Positions 46,480 to 55,475 of a stretch of DNA of 64,000 nt are shown here, piece by piece. The notes below the pieces were generated by a model that saw nothing but the letters and a program-made list of their open reading frames with translations, was not told the origin of the DNA and made no database searches. The stretch is from contig NZ_NEVJ01000003.1 of NCBI RefSeq assembly GCF_002261425.1, positions 1,302,001 to 1,366,000 of the forward strand, written 5' to 3'. The position numbers and the translations under genes were made by a program. The stretch is from Bordetella genomosp. 9 (GTDB taxonomy: Bacteria > Pseudomonadota > Gammaproteobacteria > Burkholderiales > Burkholderiaceae_B). Position 1 is the stretch's first letter. Every line of letters starts with the position of its first letter.

Positions 46480-47217
46480 TTACCCCTGGCGCTGACGCAC
46501 GGTTTCGTACAGGCAGACGGCGCTCGCCACGCTGACGTTCAGGCTTTCCACCGAACCCAGCATCGGTATGTGCACGAGCTCGTCGCAGGTTTCGCGCGTC
46601 AGCCGCCGCATGCCCTCGCCTTCGGCGCCCATCACCCAGGCCATGGGCCGGCGCGCATCCACGCCGTGCATGGGCGTGGTCGCCTGGTCGTCGGTGCCCA
46701 CCAGCCAGACGTCACGGTCCTTCAGGGCCCGCATGGAACGCGCCAGGTTGGTGACCATGATGTACGGGACCGTATCCGCCGCGCCGCAGGCGACACGCTG
46801 CACCGTCGCGTTCAATCCGACCGCGCGGTCGCGCGGCGCAATGACGGCATGCACGCCGGCGGCATCCGCCGTACGCAGGCAGGCGCCCAGATTGTGGGGA
46901 TCCGTCACGCCATCCAGCACCAGCAGGAATGCCGGCTCTTCGATTACGTCCAGCACGTCGTCGATGTCCGCGGCCAGCTGGGCCGGCTCGGCCAGGGCGA
47001 TGACGCCCTGGTGCCGAGTGCCGCGCGCCAGGCCTTCCAGCCGCTCCACGGGGACGGGGTGGACCTTGCAGCCGGCCTGTCCGGCCTGCTCCACCAGCGA
47101 CGCCATGCGTTTGTCGCGCCGCGAGGCCTCGACGTAGATCTCCTTGATCGAGGACGGCGCGTGGCGCAGGCGCGCCACCACCGCGTGGAACCCTGCCAGA
47201 ACCTGGGTCGACGCCAT
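46480..47217 (-). CDS. rlmB: 23S rRNA (guanosine-2251-2'-O)-methyltransferase
   Basis: A 245-residue SPOUT-class methyltransferase. An N-terminal L30e-like domain (about 1-75) is followed by the knotted catalytic domain with [16 protein letters not shown] (about 106), [13 protein letters not shown] (about 190) and [14 protein letters not shown] at the C-terminus. AGAGAGG precedes the ATG. The order rnr-rlmB is conserved in proteobacteria. Confidence 0.95.
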   Translation of the reverse strand: MASTQVLAGFHAVVARLRHAPSSIKEIYVEASRRDKRMASLVEQAGQAGCKVHPVPVERLEGLARGTRHQGVIALAEPAQLAADIDDVLDVIEEPAFLLVLDGVTDPHNLGACLRTADAAGVHAVIAPRDRAVGLNATVQRVACGAADTVPYIMVTNLARSMRALKDRDVWLVGTDDQATTPMHGVDARRPMAWVMGAEGEGMRRLTRETCDELVHIPMLGSVESLNVSVASAVCLYETVRQRQG

Positions 47218-47242
47218 GAAAAAATACCTCTCTTGTAACTAC

Positions 47243-47261
47243 CCCGCCCGGCTCGGGCGGG
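47243..47261. terminator. Hairpin between rnr and rlmB
   Basis: A perfect 8-bp stem CCCGCCCG / CGGGCGGG with a 3-nt loop lies just after the rnr stop. There is no T-run on the minus strand, so it may attenuate or stabilise the mRNA rather than terminate. Confidence 0.4.
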
Positions 47262-47268
47262 ACCATGC

Positions 47269-49734
47269 TCAGCGGCGCTTGCGGGCGGCCGATTGGGTGG
47301 AAGCCTGGACCTGCCGCGCCGCGACGCGGTCGGCTTTCTTGGCTTCCGCGCGCCGCACCTTGGCGGTCTGGCCCTTCAGGGCCTTGGGCTTGGCGCCCGC
47401 GGCTTTCTTGATGCGGCGAGGCGGTTCTTCCGGCCCGCGTTGCGCGGCCTTGCGCAAGGACTCGAAGCTGGTGCCCTTGACCAGCCGGAATTCGATGCGG
47501 CGGGCTTCCAGGTCGACGCGCGCCACCTGCACCTGGACCTTGTCGGTCAGGCGGTAGCGCATGCCGGTACGTTCGCCGCGCAGCTCGTGCAGCGCGTCGT
47601 TGAACTGGAAGTACTCGCCGCCCAGTTCCGATACGTGGACCAGGCCTTCCACATGCAGCGTGTCCAGCGTGACGAAAATGCCGAAGCTGGCCACGCCCGT
47701 GACCGTGCCGCTGAAGTCTTCGCCGACGCGTTCCTTGACGAACCAGCACTTCAGCCAGGCCTCCACGTCGCGCGACGCATCGTCGGCGCGGCGCTCGCTG
47801 GAGGAAAGCAGCAGGCCGAGCTTTTCCCAGATGGCGTGCTCGTGCTCCTTGTGGGCACGGCCGATCACCACGGGCTCGTCGTGCAGGGACGGCACGTAGC
47901 GTTGGCCCGCCAGCAGCGCCTTGATGACGCGATGGGTCAGCAGGTCCGGATAACGCCGGATGGGCGAAGTGAAATGCGTATACGCCGGATAGGCCAGTCC
48001 GAAGTGACCGACGTTCTCGGGGCTGTAAACCGCCTGCTGCATGGAGCGCAGGCACATGGTCTGGAGCAGCGGATAATCGGGACGCGCCCGCACGCTGTCG
48101 AGGAATTCGCCGTAATCCTTGGCCGTGGGCGTATCGCCGCCGCCCAGCGTCAGGCCCAGCGTGCGCAGGAATTCGCGCAGGGATTGCAGGCGATCGGGCG
48201 TGGGGCCTTCATGGATGCGGTACAGGCCGGGATGCTTGCTGCGGGCCATGAAATCCGCGGCGCAGGTGTTCGCCGCCAGCATGCATTCCTCGATGAGCTT
48301 GTGCGCATCGTTGCGCACGACGCCGACGATCTGCTCGATGCGGCCAAGCTCGTTGCAGACGATCTTGGTTTCCACCGTATCGAAATCGATGGCGCCGCGC
48401 TTGCGCCGCGCCTGCGCCAGCAACTGATACAGCTCGTACAGGTTCTGCACCTGCGGCATGACGCCCGCCATCGCGGCGGCCGTGGGGCCGCCGGGCTGCT
48501 GCAGCGCGGACCAGATATTGGTGTAGGTGGTGCGCGCATGCGAATGCATGACGGCGTTATAGAACTGATAGGCGGTCACCGTGCCGGCCTTGGCGCCGCT
48601 GGCGGGGATGACCATGTCGCAGACCAGCACCAGCCGGTCGACCTGCGGATTCAGCGAACAGAGGCCGTTGGACAGGTTCTCCGGCAGCATGGGAATGACG
48701 CGCCGGGGGAAATACACGCTGGTGCCGCGTTCGAGCGCGTCGTCGTCCAGCGCGTCGTTGGGGCGCACATAATGGCTGACGTCGGCGATGGCCACCAGCA
48801 GGCGCCAGGCGGGGCGCTTGCGCTGGCCCGAGCCCAGCTCGACGGCTTCGCAATACACCGCGTCATCGAAATCGCGCGCGTCCTCGCCGTCGATCGTGAT
48901 GAGCGGGACGTCGCGCAGATCGACGCGGTCTTTCAGATCCGTTCTGCGTACGGAATCCGGCAGGCGGGCCGCCTGCTTGCGCGCGGGCTCGGTGAATTCG
49001 ACCGGAACGTCGAACTTGCGCACCGCGATTTCGATTTCCATGCCGGGATCGTCGATCTCGCCCAGGACTTCGGCGACGCGCCCCAGGGGCTGCGTGTGCC
49101 GCGTCGGCTGCTCGATGATCTCGACCGACACCACCTGGCCATGCTGCGCGCCATTGGTATCGCTGGGCGGAATCAGGATGTCGTGCTTGATGCGCTGGTC
49201 TTCCGGCACGACGATGGACAGGCCATGCTCATGCAGAAAACGGCCGACCAGCTTGTTGGTACGGCGTTCGATGACTTCGACAATGGTGCCATCGGGCTTG
49301 CCGCGATACTCGCCGCTGGGCTTGACCAGCACGCGATCGCCATGCAGCACCTTGAGCATTTCGCGCGGCGAAAGGAAGATATCCGGTCCGCCGTCGTCGC
49401 GGACCAGGAAGCCGAAGCCGTCCCGGTGGCCCTGCACCCTGCCCGCCACGAAGTCCAGCTTGGTGGCCAGCAGCAGCACGCCCTTGCGATTCGGCAGGAG
49501 CTGGCCGTCGCGCTCCATGGCGGCCAGACGACGATCGAAACCGACGGAGGTCTCCGGCCGGGTGACACCCATGCGTTCCGCGAGTTCGGCCGGCGATAGC
49601 GGCGCACCGGCGGAGCGCAAGGCGCGCAAAATGGCTTCACGGCTGGGGACGTCGGGATCGAAATCGGGTGGCGCCTCTGGCACGACCGTGGGTCTGTTCT
49701 TGTTAGCGGCGTCGTCGCTCGATCGTTTTGCCAA
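47269..49734 (-). CDS. rnr: Ribonuclease R
   Basis: An 821-residue 3'-5' exoribonuclease. An N-terminal winged-helix region (about 30-90) precedes cold-shock domains. The RNB catalytic domain (about 270-600) has the Asp cluster ITIDGEDARDFDDAVY, and HFTSPIRRYPDLLTH follows. An S1 domain (about 650-735) and a lysine/arginine-rich tail complete it. The start is TTG at 49734, with AGGA 9 nt upstream. It degrades structured RNA and participates in rRNA quality control; it heads an rnr-rlmB unit. Confidence 0.96.
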   Translation of the reverse strand: MAKRSSDDAANKNRPTVVPEAPPDFDPDVPSREAILRALRSAGAPLSPAELAERMGVTRPETSVGFDRRLAAMERDGQLLPNRKGVLLLATKLDFVAGRVQGHRDGFGFLVRDDGGPDIFLSPREMLKVLHGDRVLVKPSGEYRGKPDGTIVEVIERRTNKLVGRFLHEHGLSIVVPEDQRIKHDILIPPSDTNGAQHGQVVSVEIIEQPTRHTQPLGRVAEVLGEIDDPGMEIEIAVRKFDVPVEFTEPARKQAARLPDSVRRTDLKDRVDLRDVPLITIDGEDARDFDDAVYCEAVELGSGQRKRPAWRLLVAIADVSHYVRPNDALDDDALERGTSVYFPRRVIPMLPENLSNGLCSLNPQVDRLVLVCDMVIPASGAKAGTVTAYQFYNAVMHSHARTTYTNIWSALQQPGGPTAAAMAGVMPQVQNLYELYQLLAQARRKRGAIDFDTVETKIVCNELGRIEQIVGVVRNDAHKLIEECMLAANTCAADFMARSKHPGLYRIHEGPTPDRLQSLREFLRTLGLTLGGGDTPTAKDYGEFLDSVRARPDYPLLQTMCLRSMQQAVYSPENVGHFGLAYPAYTHFTSPIRRYPDLLTHRVIKALLAGQRYVPSLHDEPVVIGRAHKEHEHAIWEKLGLLLSSSERRADDASRDVEAWLKCWFVKERVGEDFSGTVTGVASFGIFVTLDTLHVEGLVHVSELGGEYFQFNDALHELRGERTGMRYRLTDKVQVQVARVDLEARRIEFRLVKGTSFESLRKAAQRGPEEPPRRIKKAAGAKPKALKGQTAKVRRAEAKKADRVAARQVQASTQSAARKRR

Positions 49735-49756
49735 AGTCGAAATTCCTGTTTATAAT
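49728..49756 (+). promoter_or_regulatory. Strong promoter of the first tRNA-Leu gene
   Basis: TTGCCA (49728-49733), 17-nt spacer and a perfect TATAAT (49751-49756) point toward the tRNA-Leu at 49867. The -35 lies inside the first codons of the divergent rnr gene. A CTGTG/CACAG hairpin sequence (about 49769-49781) falls in the leader. Confidence 0.75.
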
Positions 49757-49866
49757 GCGCAGCTTCTGTGTTTCACAGAGGTGTTTACGTAGATACGGTT
49801 TTCGCAAAGATCCGCGGCTTTCAGTCCGGTAACTGTGCAAAAGCGGTATTCTAACGAAAATACAGT

Positions 49867-49951
49867 GCCCAGGTGGCGGAATTGGTAGACGCGCATGGTT
49901 CAGGTCCATGTGCCGCAAGGTGTGGAGGTTCGAGTCCTCTCCTGGGCACCA
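49867..49951 (+). tRNA. tRNA-Leu (anticodon CAG), copy 1
   Basis: An 85-nt type II tRNA: acceptor GCCCAGG/CCTGGGC, anticodon stem CATGG/CCATG with loop TTCAGGT (anticodon CAG), a long variable arm, T arm GAGG TTCGAGT CCTC and encoded CCA. Identical to the copy at 50115. Confidence 0.96.
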
Positions 49952-49960
49952 CGAATTCGC

Positions 49961-50018
49961 AAACCCCCGATGTGGAAACGCATCGGGGGTTTTGTTTTTC
50001 CGGGGGTTTTGTTTTTCC
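49961..50018 (+). terminator. tRNA-Leu terminator with duplicated tail
   Basis: The stem AACCCCCGATG / CATCGGGGGTT (49962-49991) is followed by T-rich sequence. The 17-nt segment GGGGGTTTTGTTTTTCC is tandemly duplicated (49985-50001 and 50002-50018), giving a second 3' stem half and U-tract. Confidence 0.8.
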
Positions 50019-50037
50019 GCCCAGGCTTGCCGCCCAC

Positions 50038-50066
50038 TTGCAGCGTCCGGAAAAAGTGTGCATAAT
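50038..50066 (+). promoter_or_regulatory. Promoter of the second tRNA-Leu gene
   Basis: TTGCAG (50038-50043), 17-nt spacer, CATAAT (50061-50066), about 50 nt before the second tRNA. Confidence 0.6.
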
Positions 50067-50114
50067 CGCGCCTCTTCGTTGCCACGGTGTTGATTGCGGC
50101 GGCGAATGAATCGG

Positions 50115-50199
50115 GCCCAGGTGGCGGAATTGGTAGACGCGCATGGTTCAGGTCCATGTGCCGCAAGGTGTGGAGGTTCGAGTCCTCTCCTGGGCACCA
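50115..50199 (+). tRNA. tRNA-Leu (anticodon CAG), copy 2
   Basis: Identical over all 85 nt to copy 1, with encoded CCA. Flanks differ, and it has its own promoter and terminator, so the two are separate transcription units. Confidence 0.96.
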
Positions 50200-50294
50200 C
50201 CCCGATCTCGCGTAGTCACGGCGGAAACGCCGTGATGATCGGATCAAGGATCGACAGCGATCGATCGGAACGACAAGTTCGAATGGCAGGCCAG

Positions 50295-50330
50295 AAACCC
50301 CGTAGACACGTGCTGACGGGGTTTTTTGTT
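50295..50330 (+). terminator. Terminator after the second tRNA-Leu
   Basis: A stem AAACCCCGT / ACGGGGTTT is followed by TTT; the 12-nt loop contains CACGTG. It lies about 95 nt after the tRNA and just before the convergent acetyltransferase gene. Confidence 0.75.
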
Positions 50331-50360
50331 GCCCGCCGCCCTTGGCGGGGGCGGCGCTTC

Positions 50361-50798
50361 TCAGGCGGAAAGCGTCCTGGCCATGGCCACGTGCGGAATG
50401 CCTGCCTCCATGAACTCGTCGCCCTCCACCACGAAGCCCTGGCCTTCATAGAAACCGCGCGCATGGGTCTGCGCGTTCAGCATCAGTCTGCGGTGGCCGC
50501 CCGCCCGCGCCGCCTCCACCAGAGCCTGCAACAGGCGCGCGCCCACGCCCAGGCCACGCGCACGGCGGTGCACCGCCATGCGGCCGATATGGCCGTCGGG
50601 GAGCAGCCGGCCCGTACCGAGCGCCGCCCCATCCGCGTCGTAAGCCACCGCGTGCACGCAAACCGCGTCGTATTCGTCCATCTCGATTTCCGGCGGCACG
50701 TTCTGCTCCAGAACGAATACCGCATGGCGCACCGCCCCGGCATCGTCCCGCAGACGTGTCCAATCGCCGACGACGACGGTGATCGATGGCTGGCTCAT
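50361..50798 (-). CDS. GNAT-family N-acetyltransferase
   Basis: A 145-residue single-domain acetyltransferase. The acetyl-CoA loop HRRARGLGVGARLLQALV (about 80-97) and the C-terminal RGFYEGQGFVVEGDEFMEAGIPHVAM resemble ElaA/YjcF-type GNATs. The start at 50798 follows an AGGAAAG-type site. Substrate unknown; possibly a small amine or protein N-terminus. Confidence 0.87.
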   Translation of the reverse strand: MSQPSITVVVGDWTRLRDDAGAVRHAVFVLEQNVPPEIEMDEYDAVCVHAVAYDADGAALGTGRLLPDGHIGRMAVHRRARGLGVGARLLQALVEAARAGGHRRLMLNAQTHARGFYEGQGFVVEGDEFMEAGIPHVAMARTLSA

Positions 50799-50924
50799 CC
50801 TGCTTTCCTTCCTGCAAACGAAACCCCGATTTTCGCCAGCGCCGGCCGGCGAGGCAACTGGCGCGACGGCGCCAGGCCGCCCGGTGGCTTTAGAATGGGC
50901 TCCTTTTTTCAACCGATATTCCAC

Positions 50925-51869
50925 ATGCACGCCGTTGCCACCGCCGCCCTGCCGGTATTCGCCTTGATCCTGGTGGGCTGGCTGGCCGCGCGCAGGCGGC
51001 TGATGGGCCCGTCGGCGAGCGACGTCCTGAACCGCTTCGTCGTGTATCTGTCACTGCCGGCGCTGCTTTTCCGCGCCATGTCGCAAGTGACCTGGGACCA
51101 GTTGGCGCACGCGGGCTATGCGCTGTCCGTCATCGGCGGCATCGCCGCGGCTTTCGCCGTCGCCCTGATCGCGCATCGCGGCAGGGGCACGCCCTTGACC
51201 GACGTCAGTATCGAGGCCCTCAGCAACTCCTACGCGAACGTCGGTTTCATGGGCATCCCGCTATGCCTGGTGGTGTTCGGCCAGCCGGGCCTGGCGCCCG
51301 TCATCGTGGCGACGTTGATGACGGCCTGCGTGCTGTTCGGCGCGTCCATCGCGCTGATCGAAGCGGACCAGCGGCAGGGCCAGCATATGGGCAAGACCTT
51401 TGCCAAGGTGGGCGGCGCGCTGATACGCAACCCGCTGGTGGCATCGCCCCTGCTGGGTTTCGCCTGGTCGGTCAGCGGCGTGCCGCTGCCGGAATCCATC
51501 GACCGGTTCCTGGTCCTGCTGGGCAATGCGGCGAGTCCCTGCGCGCTGATCGCCATCGGCCTGTTCCTGGCGCAGACGGAAGCCGGCGCGGACGGTACCG
51601 CCGTCGCGCGCGTCGTCACCACCAAGCTGCTGGTGCAACCGGCCGTGACGGCCGTGCTGGCCTTCGGCGTCTTCTCCATGCCGCCGGTATGGGCCTGGAC
51701 GGCGGTGCTGATGGCCGCCCTGCCCATAGGCACCGGCCCGTTCATCCTGGCGCGGCTGTATGGGCGCGACGCTCGCCTGGCATCCCGAACCATATTGCTG
51801 TCGACGCTGGTGTCGGTCCTGACGATTTCCGCGCTGGTCGCATGGATAGAGGCCCACGGCGTGCGTTAG
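50925..51869 (+). CDS. AEC-family (auxin efflux carrier-like) transporter
   Basis: 314 residues with about ten transmembrane helices in two five-helix halves. The N-terminal [17 protein letters not shown] and [14 protein letters not shown], plus FLAQTEA and [10 protein letters not shown] in the second half, fit the AEC/malate-type carriers that move dicarboxylates or other organic acids. A TAGAAT box (50891-50896) sits 28 nt before the ATG and no Shine-Dalgarno is evident. The gene is divergent from the acetyltransferase. Confidence 0.87.
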   Translation: MHAVATAALPVFALILVGWLAARRRLMGPSASDVLNRFVVYLSLPALLFRAMSQVTWDQLAHAGYALSVIGGIAAAFAVALIAHRGRGTPLTDVSIEALSNSYANVGFMGIPLCLVVFGQPGLAPVIVATLMTACVLFGASIALIEADQRQGQHMGKTFAKVGGALIRNPLVASPLLGFAWSVSGVPLPESIDRFLVLLGNAASPCALIAIGLFLAQTEAGADGTAVARVVTTKLLVQPAVTAVLAFGVFSMPPVWAWTAVLMAALPIGTGPFILARLYGRDARLASRTILLSTLVSVLTISALVAWIEAHGVR

Positions 51870-51963
51870 CGCCGCGGCGCTGTCCCGCCAGCATTCGAAT
51901 GCGTGCCAGACCACCCGCCCTTTCTTCCGCCGCTCTCTTTCACACCCTGCCCGCCAACCCGCC

Positions 51964-53241
51964 ATGATCGCAGCCTGCATCTTCATATTGACCCTTGCCC
52001 TGGTCATCATCCAGCCGCGCGGCCTGGGCGTGGGCTGGAGCGCAGCGGGCGGCGCGATCCTGGCGCTGGTGCTGGGCGTGGTGCACCTCGGCGACGTAGC
52101 CGAGGTCTGGCACATCGTCTGGAATGCGACGGCCACCTTCATCGCCATCATCATCACCAGCCTTATCCTGGACGAAGCGGGCTTCTTCAAGTGGTGCGCC
52201 TTGCACGTGGCCAAATGGGGCCGCGGCCATGGCCGGCGCTTGTTCGTCCTGATCGTGCTGCTGGGTGCGATGGTCACCGCCCTCTTCGCCAACGACGGGG
52301 CCGCCCTGATCCTGACGCCTATCGTCATGGAAGTCCTGCTGGCCTTGGGTTTCGGCGCGGGCGCATCGCTCGCGTTCGTGATGGCGGCCGGTTTCATCGC
52401 CGACACGGGCAGCCTGCCGCTGATCGTGTCCAACCTGGTGAACATCGTCTCGGCGGACTTCTTCGACATCGGCTTCGCACGCTATGCATCGGTCATGGTG
52501 CCGGTCAACTTCGCGGCGGTGGCGGCTTCGCTGGCCATGCTGGGCCTGGTCTACAGGCGGGCCATCCCGCGCCATTACGACGACGGCCAGCTTCCCGAAC
52601 CGCGCAGCGCGATACGCGATCCGGCCACCTTCCGCGCCGGATGGATCGTGCTCGCCCTGTTGCTGGCCGGCTTTTTCATACTGGAGCCCATGGGGATACC
52701 GGTGAGCGCCATCGCCGCGTGCGGCGCGCTCGGACTGCTGCTGGTCGCCGGGCGCACCCATATTGTCGGCACCCGGCGCATCATGCGCCATGCGCCCTGG
52801 CACATCGTCGTGTTCTCGCTCGGCATGTACCTGGTCGTGTATGGGCTGCGCAATGCCGGCCTGACGGCCTACCTGACGAGTTTCCTGTCATGGTGCGCGC
52901 AGGGCGGTGTCTGGGGCGGCGCATTCGGCGCGGGCGTCGCCGCCGCGACGCTGTCTTCGGTCATGAACAACCTGCCGGCGGTCCTGGTGGGCGCCCTGTC
53001 CATCGCCGACGCGTCGGCGACCGGCGCCGTGCGCGAAGCCATGATCTATGCGAACGTCATCGGCAGCGACCTCGGGCCCAAGATCACCCCGATAGGCAGC
53101 CTGGCGACGCTGTTGTGGCTGCATGTCCTGGAGCGCAAGGGCATGCATATCGGCTGGGGGTATTACTTCCGCATCGGCGTGGTCCTGACCGTTCCCGTCC
53201 TGCTGGCCACCCTGGCGGCGTTGGCGTGGCGTTTAAGTTGA
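51964..53241 (+). CDS. arsB: Arsenite efflux membrane protein ArsB
   Basis: A 425-residue permease with about 12 helices, clearly colinear with E. coli Ars[18 protein letters not shown] at the start, [53 protein letters not shown] and [19 protein letters not shown]. ArsB extrudes arsenite or antimonite using the proton gradient, or with ArsA ATPase. No arsR, arsC, arsA or arsD is adjacent, which is unusual. The AEC gene ends 94 nt upstream. Confidence 0.92.
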   Translation: MIAACIFILTLALVIIQPRGLGVGWSAAGGAILALVLGVVHLGDVAEVWHIVWNATATFIAIIITSLILDEAGFFKWCALHVAKWGRGHGRRLFVLIVLLGAMVTALFANDGAALILTPIVMEVLLALGFGAGASLAFVMAAGFIADTGSLPLIVSNLVNIVSADFFDIGFARYASVMVPVNFAAVAASLAMLGLVYRRAIPRHYDDGQLPEPRSAIRDPATFRAGWIVLALLLAGFFILEPMGIPVSAIAACGALGLLLVAGRTHIVGTRRIMRHAPWHIVVFSLGMYLVVYGLRNAGLTAYLTSFLSWCAQGGVWGGAFGAGVAAATLSSVMNNLPAVLVGALSIADASATGAVREAMIYANVIGSDLGPKITPIGSLATLLWLHVLERKGMHIGWGYYFRIGVVLTVPVLLATLAALAWRLS

Positions 53242-53334
53242 AACGCCTGACGGACACGGCTTTCTGTTATGGTGAGCCGCGTTTCGATCCCACGGCCGGC
53301 AACAGGCGGCCGATATCCGTCAGGAAGCAGAAAA

Positions 53335-54996
53335 ATGTCCTGGTTCGCCATCAGGTTTTCCACTTTGGCATTCGTCCTGGCCGGCGCGATCGGCACCGGC
53401 GCGCTGGCCGCGCTGTCCTCGCTGGCATGGCTATGGGCAGCCGTCCCGCTCTGCGCGCTCGCGGTCCTGGGCATCTACGACGTGGTGCAGACGCATCACG
53501 CCATCCGTCGCAACTACCCTATCCTGGGTAACCTGCGTTTCCTGTTCGAGGCCATCCGCCCGGAAATCCGCCAGTACTTCCTGGAAGACGATACCAACGC
53601 AACGCCCTTTTCACGGGCACAGCGCTCCATCGTGTACCAGCGGGCAAAAAAGCAGGTGGACAAGCGTCCCTTCGGCACGCAGGAAGAGGTCTACAACGAC
53701 CGTTATGAATGGATGAACCATTCGCTGGCGCCGACGCACGTCGCCGACAGCGATTTCCGCGTCACGATAGGCGGGCCCGAGTGCAGGCAGCCTTATTCGA
53801 TGTCCGCATTGAATATTTCCGCCATGAGTTTCGGCGCCCTGTCCGGCAACGCCATCACGGCCTTGAACGAAGGCGCCCGTATCGGCGGCTTCGCCCACGA
53901 CACGGGCGAAGGCGGCATCAGCCCCTATCACCGCAAGCCGGGAGGCGCGCTGGTCTGGAATATCGGGTCCGGTTATTTCGGCTGCCGCGACGAGCAAGGC
54001 AATTTCTCGGCGGAAGCATTCATCCGCAATGCGCGCGATCCGCAGGTCAGGATGATCGAGATCAAGCTCTCGCAGGGCGCCAAGCCCGGCCATGGCGGGA
54101 TCCTGCCCGGCCCCAAGGTGACGCCCGAAATCGCCGCGACGCGCGGCGTGGCGCCCTGGAAGGATTGCAACTCGCCGGCGGGACATAGCGCCTTCGATAC
54201 ACCCATCGGCCTGATGCGCTTCGTGGCCAGGCTGCGCGAATTGTCCGAAGGCAAGCCGGTGGGCTTCAAGCTTTGCGTCGGCCATCCCTGGGAATGGTTC
54301 GCCATCGTCAAGGCCATGCTGGAAACCGGCATCACGCCGGACTTCATCGTCGTCGACGGCGCCGAAGGCGGTACCGGCGCCGCGCCGCCCGAATTCGTCG
54401 ATCACGTCGGCACGCCCCTGCGCGAAGGCTTGCGCCTGGTACACAACACGCTGGTGGGTGTGAACCTTCGCGATCGCATTCGCATCGGCGCGTCCGGCAA
54501 GATCGTCACGGCTTTCGACATGGCGCGCACCATGGCGCTGGGCGCGGACTGGTGCAACGCGGCCCGTGGCTTCATGTTCGCGATAGGCTGCATCCAGGCG
54601 CAGTCCTGTCACACCGACAAGTGCCCCACGGGCGTTGCCACCCAGGACCCGGTGCGGCAACGCGCCCTGGTGGTACCCGACAAGGCGCAGCGCGTGGCCA
54701 ACTTCCACGCGAATACGCTGCACGCACTGGCCGAGCTGCTGGGGGCGGCGGGATTGACGCATCCCAAGGCGCTGCGGCCGCATCACATCGCGCGCCGCAT
54801 TTCGCCATCGGAAGTCCGGCTGCTGTCAGCCATCTTCCCGGAGCTGGCGCCGGGCGAACTGCTGGAAGGAAAATTTCGGCACAAGGTGTTCGAGACCGGT
54901 TGGGCGATGGCGCGCGCGGACTCCTTCCAGCCTGCCCAGGACATCACGACCGTGCAGGCCCTGGCCGACAGCCCTCCCGAGGCAGTGCCGGCCTGA
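53335..54996 (+). CDS. Membrane-anchored FMN-binding glutamate synthase-family protein
   Basis: 553 residues. Two N-terminal transmembrane helices (about 5-22 and 28-46) precede a soluble GltB-like FMN/iron-sulfur barrel: SMSALNISAMSFGALSGNAI, GGISPYHRKPGGALVWNIGSG, DGAEGGTGAAPPEF and the Cys cluster AIGCIQAQSCHTDKCPTGVA for a [3Fe-4S] centre. It lacks the amidotransferase domain of true glutamate synthase. The start at 53335 is set by AGGAAG. The physiological reaction of this subfamily is not known to me. Confidence 0.87.
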   Translation: MSWFAIRFSTLAFVLAGAIGTGALAALSSLAWLWAAVPLCALAVLGIYDVVQTHHAIRRNYPILGNLRFLFEAIRPEIRQYFLEDDTNATPFSRAQRSIVYQRAKKQVDKRPFGTQEEVYNDRYEWMNHSLAPTHVADSDFRVTIGGPECRQPYSMSALNISAMSFGALSGNAITALNEGARIGGFAHDTGEGGISPYHRKPGGALVWNIGSGYFGCRDEQGNFSAEAFIRNARDPQVRMIEIKLSQGAKPGHGGILPGPKVTPEIAATRGVAPWKDCNSPAGHSAFDTPIGLMRFVARLRELSEGKPVGFKLCVGHPWEWFAIVKAMLETGITPDFIVVDGAEGGTGAAPPEFVDHVGTPLREGLRLVHNTLVGVNLRDRIRIGASGKIVTAFDMARTMALGADWCNAARGFMFAIGCIQAQSCHTDKCPTGVATQDPVRQRALVVPDKAQRVANFHANTLHALAELLGAAGLTHPKALRPHHIARRISPSEVRLLSAIFPELAPGELLEGKFRHKVFETGWAMARADSFQPAQDITTVQALADSPPEAVPA

Positions 54997-55092
54997 TCGC
55001 GCGCGTCGGGCGGCCGCGGGGCACAGTGCTTGCGTCGAGCTCGCCATGCGCGGCGTCACCATGCCGCGGTTCGACGCATCAGGAGGACTTCC

Positions 55093-55374
55093 ATGGCAAC
55101 ACGATATAACCCCGACGCCGATCTCGCGGGCGCTTCCCTGCCCGGCCACGGCAACCGCGCGCTGGGCCCGAGCGACTCATCGGATTCCGCGAGTGACCTG
55201 GGCCCCGGCGCGCCGGACACCGATACGGATTCCAACGGCACCGGTGACCGCGCCGACGTGGAAGGCGAGCCGGACGGCCCGGTGGCCGACGATATCGCGA
55301 TCGACCGCATTGTCGGCGAAGAGGAAGCCGGCCTGGCCCACACCCGCCCCAACCCCACCCGCAACGGCGGGTGA
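55093..55374 (+). CDS. Small acidic, probably disordered protein
   Basis: 93 residues rich in Asp, Gly, Pro and Ser, with a GPSDSSDSASDLG motif and a C-terminal GEEEAGLAHTRPNP. No hydrophobic core, signal peptide or transmembrane segment is evident. A near-perfect AGGAGG site stands right before the ATG and codon use is normal for the region, so it is likely real. Similar motifs occur in uncharacterised proteins of related bacteria, by recollection. Function unknown. Confidence 0.6.
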   Translation: MATRYNPDADLAGASLPGHGNRALGPSDSSDSASDLGPGAPDTDTDSNGTGDRADVEGEPDGPVADDIAIDRIVGEEEAGLAHTRPNPTRNGG

Positions 55375-55475
55375 GACGCAGACCCGGCCTGGCGACGTAT
55401 CGCCAAGGCCGGGCCAGGACTTGCTCGGAAAAAGGCCTTGGTCTGGGGGGACCTGGCCCGGACCTGCCCGCGACC

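Noticed and set aside
29453-49599. Very long open frames opposite kup, tonB/exbB, metabolic genes and rnr (600-900 codons)
   Set aside because: They are antisense to well-supported genes, lack recognisable domains and have the Arg/His/Gln-rich composition expected from reading high-GC codons on the other strand.
53335-54996. True glutamate synthase large subunit
   Set aside because: The protein is a third of GltB length, lacks the glutaminase domain and has two N-terminal membrane helices.
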